64,000 bases of DNA from Bacteroidales bacterium (GTDB taxonomy: Bacteria > Bacteroidota > Bacteroidia > Bacteroidales > Muribaculaceae): NCBI GenBank assembly GCA_014800845.1, contig JAAVFJ010000005.1, positions 1 through 64,000 of the forward strand, read 5' to 3'. Positions 58,763-64,000 of the stretch are shown piece by piece. The position numbers and the translations under genes were made by a program. The notes under the pieces were generated by a model that worked only from the letters and a program-made list of their open reading frames with translations, had not been told where the DNA came from and searched no databases. The first letter of the stretch is position 1, and every line of letters starts with the position of its first letter.

Positions 58763-58909
58763 CCCCACGGTTTTAACATAATTTAGGCAACGCCTTTTAA
58801 ACAATAAAAGGGAAATCCTGTCGTTATTATACTACCACGCGTGCGCGAAAATCCCTTCGACGCACAATCATATTAATAAAACAATTTCAACATTATCTAT
58901 ACGACTGCC

Positions 58910-61900
58910 ATGCCGACAATCAAAACCAGCATACTCCACTCGCTCCCTGCAAGACTCCTTACCGGCCTGATTCTCACGCTTTTGCCTCTGTTAGGCAGCG
59001 CTCAGAATTATGCCCGCGAGTCTGTGCTCAATCAGGGTAAGTGGGTAAAAATCAACATCAAGGAGGAGGGAATGCAGCTGCTCACCCCCGCCGCGCTCAA
59101 AGGGATGGGATTCTCCGACCCCTCGAAGGTGCATGTCTACGGCTATGGCGGCTACATACTCCCCGAAACCCTCAACGACGCTAACCCCGACGACCTCCCT
59201 CAGCAGCCCGTGGTCCGTCTGGCCGACGGCTCAATAGTGTTCTACGGCGCCGGTCTGGTGAAATGGGACAATGAGCCGGGCACTTTCGGCTACCGTCACT
59301 TCAACAACTATTACTCCACCGTAGCTCCCTATTTCCTCTCCGACCGCGATGCCACCGACACTGCACCCGCGCCCGTCACCACCCCCGTGGCTGCCGGAGC
59401 TGCTGAAGTGCGCTCATTTCCGCAACTGCTGGTTCACGAGCAGGACCTCTTTGCGCCCGCCACCACCGGTGCCGACCTCTTTGGCGAAGACTTCCGCACT
59501 ACCACACAGCGCACCTTCAACTTCCCGGTGACCGATGCAGCCAACGACAATATCACGTTCAACTGCTTCTTCGCTGACAAAAACAGCAACGGCAGCGCCA
59601 CGGTGACTTACAGCTCCGGTGGTAAGACTATAGCCACCGCCCGCCAGAACGCCTGCACCAGCGACCAGTTCATCCGCGTAACCCGCGCCTTTGCCACCGG
59701 TTCCATTGGCGGCAAACCCACTGCTGACCTCACCGTGAAATACAACGGCTCCGGCAGCGTGGCCCGCCTTGACTTCATAGAAGCCCGATATGACCGCAAG
59801 CTCAAACTTGACAACGGAGTGCTGCAATTCCGTCACGTTCCCAAAGGTGCCCAGGTGCTCTGTGTGGAGGGATGCTCCTCTGCCACAAACATATGGGATG
59901 TGACCGACCCAGCCGCCCCCAAGCAGGTAGCATTTGAGCTGAGCGGCAACACAGCCCGCTTCGCCCCCTCCGGCTCCGGCCTGCGCACCTACGTGGCCTT
60001 CAACCCCGCATCGGTGAAGAACGCGCCCGCAGCAGCCGGCAGCGTAAAGACTCAGAACATCCACGGCATGGAGGTGCCCCAGCTGGTCATCATAGTGCCA
60101 TCAGCCTACCGCACTCAGGCTGAGCGCATTGCCGACTATCACCGCACGGCCGACAACATGGTAGTGCATGTGCTTGACCCCGAGGATATCTACAATGAGT
60201 TCTCCTCCGGCAAGCCCGACGTCACAGCCTATCGCCGCATGCTCAAGATGTTCTACGACCGCGGCAAATCCGGTCAGGGCACCCGTCTGGAAAACTGTCT
60301 GCTGTTCGGACGCCCCAGCTATGACCACCGCCTCCTGACCGAGACCCCGCGCAGCGCCAACTATCCGCGCCTGCTCACCTACGAAAACACTATTGAGAGC
60401 CTCGGAGTCCGCACCTCCACCGATAACAACAACAGCACAGCAGCCTCCCAGACTAATTCATATTGCGCAGACACTTATATCGGCACCCTGGAGACCTGCA
60501 ACAGCTTCTCCATGGCTACCGCCCAGGTGTCTATCGGCATAGGCCGCATGCCCGTGAAAAGCAGTCTGGAGGCCAAAAGCTCCGTCGACAAATTGCTCGG
60601 CTACCTGAAAGACCCCGACTACGGCGCATGGCGCAGCCGCGTAATGATTATAGCCGACGATGGCGACGATGCCGCACATCTCAACCAGGCGCAGAAAATG
60701 TATAATAACATGGTGGCTCAGGGGAGTGCCGGCCGCAACTTCACCTATGAGCGTCTGTATCTTGACTCATACCCCGTAAGCTCCGGCAATACCGAGAAGA
60801 CATTTCCTCAGGCCAAAGAGCGTATGTTCAAGATGCTCAACGACGGCGTCAGCCTTATGGCATACATAGGTCATGCCAACCCCACCTCATGGACCGCCGA
60901 CGACCTGATGAACTACACCGACATCAACTCCGTGAGCTACAAGCACCTGCCTATAATCTACCATGCATCCTGCGAATTCGTGCGTTTCGATGATGATGCC
61001 GAATCGGGTGCCGAGACCATGTGGCTCAACCCCACCTCGGGTGCTATCGCCTTCCTCGCCGCCAACCGCAAGGTGTACGTTAGTTACAACGAGTATATGA
61101 ACTCCGCCTTCGGCACCCACTACTTCGCTCGCGAGGCCGACGGCACCCCCATAACCATGGGCGAGCTGCTCCGCCGCACCGTAAACAGCGCAGGCCTTAG
61201 CTCCGGCAATCGCACCATCACCAACCATCACCGCTACGCCCTGATGGGTGACCCGGCCATGCGTGTGCCCTCGCCCACCGGCTCCGTCAAAATCGACACC
61301 CTGGCCGGCATAGAACTCGACAAAGCCGTGGCCGACGGGGAACTCCCCGTAATCCCGGCCCGCTCTACCTTGAAAGTCAAGGGGCAAGTCCGCCTGGCTA
61401 ACGGTGCAGTCAACACCGACTTCAACGGCACCCTCTGCGCCACCCTCTTCGACGCCGAGCGAGTAATCGAGACCTACGGCCACCCCTCATCCTCCGGCAT
61501 GAACCGCCCCGATGGCAAAGTCTCAATCTACAACGACCGCAAGAACCGCCTGGCAGTAGCCTCCTTCCCCGTGAAAAATGGCGAATGGGAAGCTACCCTC
61601 TTCCTCCCCGAGGAGATTGAGAACAACTACACCCCGGCCCTGCTCGCGCTCTACGCCTACACACCCGAAGGCGCGGAAGCCATAGGCTCCACAGAGTCAT
61701 TCTACGTCTATGGCTACGACGACAACCTGCCCGCCGACGACGAAGCACCCGTGATAGAGATGGCCGCGCTCGGCACCTCCATGTTCCGCCCCGGCGACAT
61801 AGTGGCGTCAAACACCACCTTCCTGGCAAAGGTGAAAGATGAATCAGGCATCAACATCTCAACAGCCGGCATAGGCAAGGCGCTCACCCTGGTGCTCGAT

Positions 61901-62386
61901 GGCCGCAAGGTTTACGACGACCTCTCCGACTACTTCGTGACCGACCCCGAAGACCCCACCGCCGGCAGCATCAACTACCCACTTGACGGCCTCACCGAGG
62001 GCACCCACGAGCTGGTGTTCCAGGTGTTTGACAACGCCGGCAACTGCTCGAAAGCCTCACTCCCCTTCAAGGTAGGTGGCCAGGGCTACGTAGCCGAAGT
62101 GGACCTGCGCACCGATGCCAGCCCGGCAAGCGTGGAAGCAACATTCTTTGTGACCACCGCCCGCCAGCCGCAGACAGCCGTAGTTGAAGTCTTTGACCTG
62201 ACAGGCCGCTGCGTATGGCGCACAGTGCCCGAACACCTGAGCCAGAGCATGAACGTGACCTGGAACCTGACCAACAGCACCGGCCAGCGCGTGCCTCGCG
62301 GCATCTACCTCTACAGCGCCACCATAACCTGCGACGACGGCTCCACCCACCGCAAAACCCGCAAACTCGCCGTAACCGCCGAGTAA
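58910..62386 (+). CDS. porU: Type IX secretion system sortase PorU (C25 gingipain-like)
   Basis: 1158 residues. Signal region in the first 32 residues, then an N-terminal PorU domain (MGFSDPSKVHVYGYGG). The C25 peptidase domain (about 385-790) has the catalytic histidine in MAYIGHANPTSW (His655) and cysteine in YHASCEFVRFDD (Cys688), close to where I recall them in the Porphyromonas protein. Ig-like domains and a C-terminal FlgD-like segment follow (VVEVFDLTGRCVW, RVPRGIYLYSATITCDDG). PorU removes the C-terminal signal of type IX cargo and attaches the product to anionic LPS. In Porphyromonas porV is next; here the next gene is a secreted protein. Own strong terminator at 62452. Confidence 0.93.
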   Translation: MPTIKTSILHSLPARLLTGLILTLLPLLGSAQNYARESVLNQGKWVKINIKEEGMQLLTPAALKGMGFSDPSKVHVYGYGGYILPETLNDANPDDLPQQPVVRLADGSIVFYGAGLVKWDNEPGTFGYRHFNNYYSTVAPYFLSDRDATDTAPAPVTTPVAAGAAEVRSFPQLLVHEQDLFAPATTGADLFGEDFRTTTQRTFNFPVTDAANDNITFNCFFADKNSNGSATVTYSSGGKTIATARQNACTSDQFIRVTRAFATGSIGGKPTADLTVKYNGSGSVARLDFIEARYDRKLKLDNGVLQFRHVPKGAQVLCVEGCSSATNIWDVTDPAAPKQVAFELSGNTARFAPSGSGLRTYVAFNPASVKNAPAAAGSVKTQNIHGMEVPQLVIIVPSAYRTQAERIADYHRTADNMVVHVLDPEDIYNEFSSGKPDVTAYRRMLKMFYDRGKSGQGTRLENCLLFGRPSYDHRLLTETPRSANYPRLLTYENTIESLGVRTSTDNNNSTAASQTNSYCADTYIGTLETCNSFSMATAQVSIGIGRMPVKSSLEAKSSVDKLLGYLKDPDYGAWRSRVMIIADDGDDAAHLNQAQKMYNNMVAQGSAGRNFTYERLYLDSYPVSSGNTEKTFPQAKERMFKMLNDGVSLMAYIGHANPTSWTADDLMNYTDINSVSYKHLPIIYHASCEFVRFDDDAESGAETMWLNPTSGAIAFLAANRKVYVSYNEYMNSAFGTHYFAREADGTPITMGELLRRTVNSAGLSSGNRTITNHHRYALMGDPAMRVPSPTGSVKIDTLAGIELDKAVADGELPVIPARSTLKVKGQVRLANGAVNTDFNGTLCATLFDAERVIETYGHPSSSGMNRPDGKVSIYNDRKNRLAVASFPVKNGEWEATLFLPEEIENNYTPALLALYAYTPEGAEAIGSTESFYVYGYDDNLPADDEAPVIEMAALGTSMFRPGDIVASNTTFLAKVKDESGINISTAGIGKALTLVLDGRKVYDDLSDYFVTDPEDPTAGSINYPLDGLTEGTHELVFQVFDNAGNCSKASLPFKVGGQGYVAEVDLRTDASPASVEATFFVTTARQPQTAVVEVFDLTGRCVWRTVPEHLSQSMNVTWNLTNSTGQRVPRGIYLYSATITCDDGSTHRKTRKLAVTAE

Positions 62387-62451
62387 GGTTGAGAGCCTCG
62401 AAAACACATTGACGTTAAAAAGCTAAATCAGCAAAAACGCTTCATCATAGT

Positions 62452-62487
62452 AAATCCCGCCGGCAGTTTGCCGGCGGGATTTATTTT
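62452..62487 (+). terminator. Strong intrinsic terminator after porU
   Basis: AAATCCCGCCGGC and GCCGGCGGGATTT form a perfect 13-bp stem with a short loop, followed by ATTTTA. It lies 65 bases after the porU stop codon. Confidence 0.85.
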
Positions 62488-62518
62488 ACAAAGTCACTTG
62501 AAAAATCATGTTAAAAAG

Positions 62519-62550
62519 TTTGCAAAATCCCAATATATAATTTACCTTTG
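62519..62550 (+). promoter_or_regulatory. Complete Bacteroidota promoter for the last gene
   Basis: TTTG (62519-62522) and TACCTTTG (62543-62550) with 20 bp between them match the full consensus. The ATG lies 85 bases downstream. Confidence 0.65.
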
Positions 62551-62635
62551 CGACCGAATACCTGATGCTATTGACACAATCTCTACTATCAGCGAACTTC
62601 CCCTACCGACTATTCACACAAAACAATAAATCAAT

Positions 62636-64000
62636 ATGTCTAAAGGAATCCTCCTCTCATCAGCCTTTTTGGCTACTATGGCTCTATTTTCTGGGGCACA
62701 AGGAATTAACGGATCAGCCCCACAACGCGTGTCAGCGGCCGATGATGGCTTCTGCTTCTGGGAATTTGGCCTCGCTTCCAACAGCGAGCGAACTCACTTT
62801 GAGGACAACAAAAACGGCGGCTTGGCCACTATCTACAATGGTTACTATAATGCTAATAACTACTACGAACCCACAACCGACAAGTGGACGGGATTCGGGT
62901 ATGCCAACTACACGCGCACAAATTATAATGGCCCCGAAGATGTGATGCTCTGCTGCAATCCCTACATGCAGGGTGCCACTTATGGTGTAGCTTGTCTTGA
63001 CGAATCAAATGGTCCTATTTTGATGACTACAAGCTCAAGCATGAATCTTATTCATTCTACCACAAAGTTTACTAACACAGCATGGGTAAAAAAATGCATA
63101 CTTGAAGGTGATGGAATCAACGGACCATTTGAACATGGCGACAAGTGCGGAGTAAGAGTCTACGCTTATGTCGGCTCGGACCCTTACAGCTCCTCCACCG
63201 CAGGATGGATTAAGGAGCCTATAGAGTTGGTGCTTGCCGATTTTACTGATGACGATGAAAGCAAGTGGTATATTGCCGACGATTGGAGAGGTTGCGAACT
63301 TAGATTTATGAATTCCACCACCAACACCCCTATCAACGGAATAACAGCTTACCGATTTGAATTTTTCTCCACGAAGACTCACGAAGGTAAAATCACCACT
63401 CCCCCTTATTTCTGTTTAGCATGTTTTCGAACAGACTATGACGTGCACCGCACTTTCATCCAAAATCACCCCTTTGCATTTGGTATCACTCCGGAAGTCA
63501 CCAAAACAGCCTTTGAAGGAGCTTCTATAAGCTATAAGGACTTCATAGACCTTGATGAATCGGAAGGCAAGATAACTTACGAAGTAACTCCCCAAGAATT
63601 TGCAGCTGATGCTGATTTTCAGACCGACAACCTAATAGTAAATTATGAGCGCGAGGATGGCAAATATATCCGTCCCCTCAAATTCACTTTGACAGCAATC
63701 CAAAACGGCTTCCCCTATAAATATTCTTGCGAAGTAAATCCGCCCGTTACAGAGTTGCCTAAAGTAACTGAATACGCCTATGAAGAACAAGTGATACCGT
63801 ACTCCTCGCTTCTTCCCCTGAACCCAGCAAACGGCCCTATTGCCTATGAAGCTGAGCCACATTTCGCCAACTCGTCAAAGTGTGAGTTTCATGACAACGA
63901 AATGGTTGCCCGTTTTATACCTAGTAGTGATGGCCAAAATTATTTATCCATCTACTTCACTTTAACCGCATATCAAAATGGCCGCATTTACACAGCTGAA
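62636..64000 (+). CDS. Secreted DUF4465-like protein, 3' end cut by window
   Basis: An open frame of 455 codons from ATG 62636 with no stop before the window ends, so the protein is partial. It opens with a signal-like segment (MSKGILLSSAFLATMALFSGAQG). Residues about 55-240 (KWTGFGYANYTRTNY, MTTSSSMNLIHSTTKF, GVRVYAYVGSD, IELVLADF, WYIADDWRGCELRFMN) resemble DUF4465, a secreted family of unknown function in Bacteroidota. Repeated beta-sandwich-like segments follow (ITYEVTPQEF, IAYEAEPHF). A complete promoter precedes it. Whether it carries a type IX tail cannot be seen. Confidence 0.7.
   Translation, partial: MSKGILLSSAFLATMALFSGAQGINGSAPQRVSAADDGFCFWEFGLASNSERTHFEDNKNGGLATIYNGYYNANNYYEPTTDKWTGFGYANYTRTNYNGPEDVMLCCNPYMQGATYGVACLDESNGPILMTTSSSMNLIHSTTKFTNTAWVKKCILEGDGINGPFEHGDKCGVRVYAYVGSDPYSSSTAGWIKEPIELVLADFTDDDESKWYIADDWRGCELRFMNSTTNTPINGITAYRFEFFSTKTHEGKITTPPYFCLACFRTDYDVHRTFIQNHPFAFGITPEVTKTAFEGASISYKDFIDLDESEGKITYEVTPQEFAADADFQTDNLIVNYEREDGKYIRPLKFTLTAIQNGFPYKYSCEVNPPVTELPKVTEYAYEEQVIPYSSLLPLNPANGPIAYEAEPHFANSSKCEFHDNEMVARFIPSSDGQNYLSIYFTLTAYQNGRIYTAE

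Overview
The window looks like a chromosomal segment from a Bacteroidales member, most likely a gut Muribaculaceae-type genome (inference). Reasons: at least 15 genes are preceded by the Bacteroidota -7 box TAnnTTTG rather than a sigma70 -10/-35 pair; there is no clear Shine-Dalgarno pattern; SecD and SecF are fused; there is a PorU-type sortase and several secreted proteins with type IX sorting-like C-termini; and many families are Bacteroidota favourites (DUF4491, DUF4465-like, DUF6377-like, BspA-type leucine-rich repeats). Most genes are GC-rich, with an AT-rich patch around 31.6-37.5 kb.

Layout. 0.3-3.4 kb (-): riboflavin synthase followed by a polysaccharide flippase and a sugar aminotransferase. 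3.7-8.1 kb: a DUF4435-type ATPase, two paralogous ECF sigma factors without an adjacent anti-sigma gene, trmD and a lipoprotein. 8.4-20.7 kb: a carbohydrate-binding secreted protein, a palindrome-rich gene-free stretch, fabF-acpP, two tandem secreted endonuclease I proteins, secDF and a PNGase F-like secreted protein. 20.9-25.8 kb (+): ftsB/divIC-like, a membrane protein, coaX, an outer-membrane protein, lptC and a CBS-domain membrane protein. 25.9-31.3 kb (-): two related polytopic membrane proteins and glycogen branching enzyme. 31.6-35.6 kb (-): a VTC polyphosphate polymerase, DUF4956, DUF2490 and Cthe_2159-type lipoprotein operon. 36.4-49.7 kb: an AT-rich acyltransferase, LMW tyrosine phosphatase, a third polytopic protein, a SulP transporter, and a six-gene minus-strand run (M16 peptidase, dusB, DUF2807, flippase, GH13 amylase, YfhO). 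50.0-64.0 kb: a membrane-bound TPR/HTH regulator, two candidate non-coding RNAs flanking a leucine-rich repeat surface protein, an OmpA protein, DUF4491, pheS, nth, porU and a secreted protein cut by the window edge.

How it fits together. The coherent themes are envelope biogenesis (LPS export, flippases, membrane glycan proteins, OmpA), secretion (SecDF at the inner membrane, PorU at the outer membrane, five candidate PorU clients in the same window) and alpha-glucan metabolism (branching enzyme, periplasmic GH13, starch-module protein).

The least explained material lies between genes: (i) a roughly 330-nt minus-strand RNA candidate (54466-54798) with its own promoter, several hairpins and a terminator; (ii) a second candidate (51795-52052, +); (iii) a family of palindromic repeats with a conserved CGATGCGGGCATCG core, three long copies and two short derivatives, one of which can be seen as an insertion by comparison with an uninterrupted paralogous segment; and (iv) a nested palindrome cluster at 10.1-10.7 kb. 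No tRNA, rRNA, CRISPR array, transposase or integrase gene was seen.
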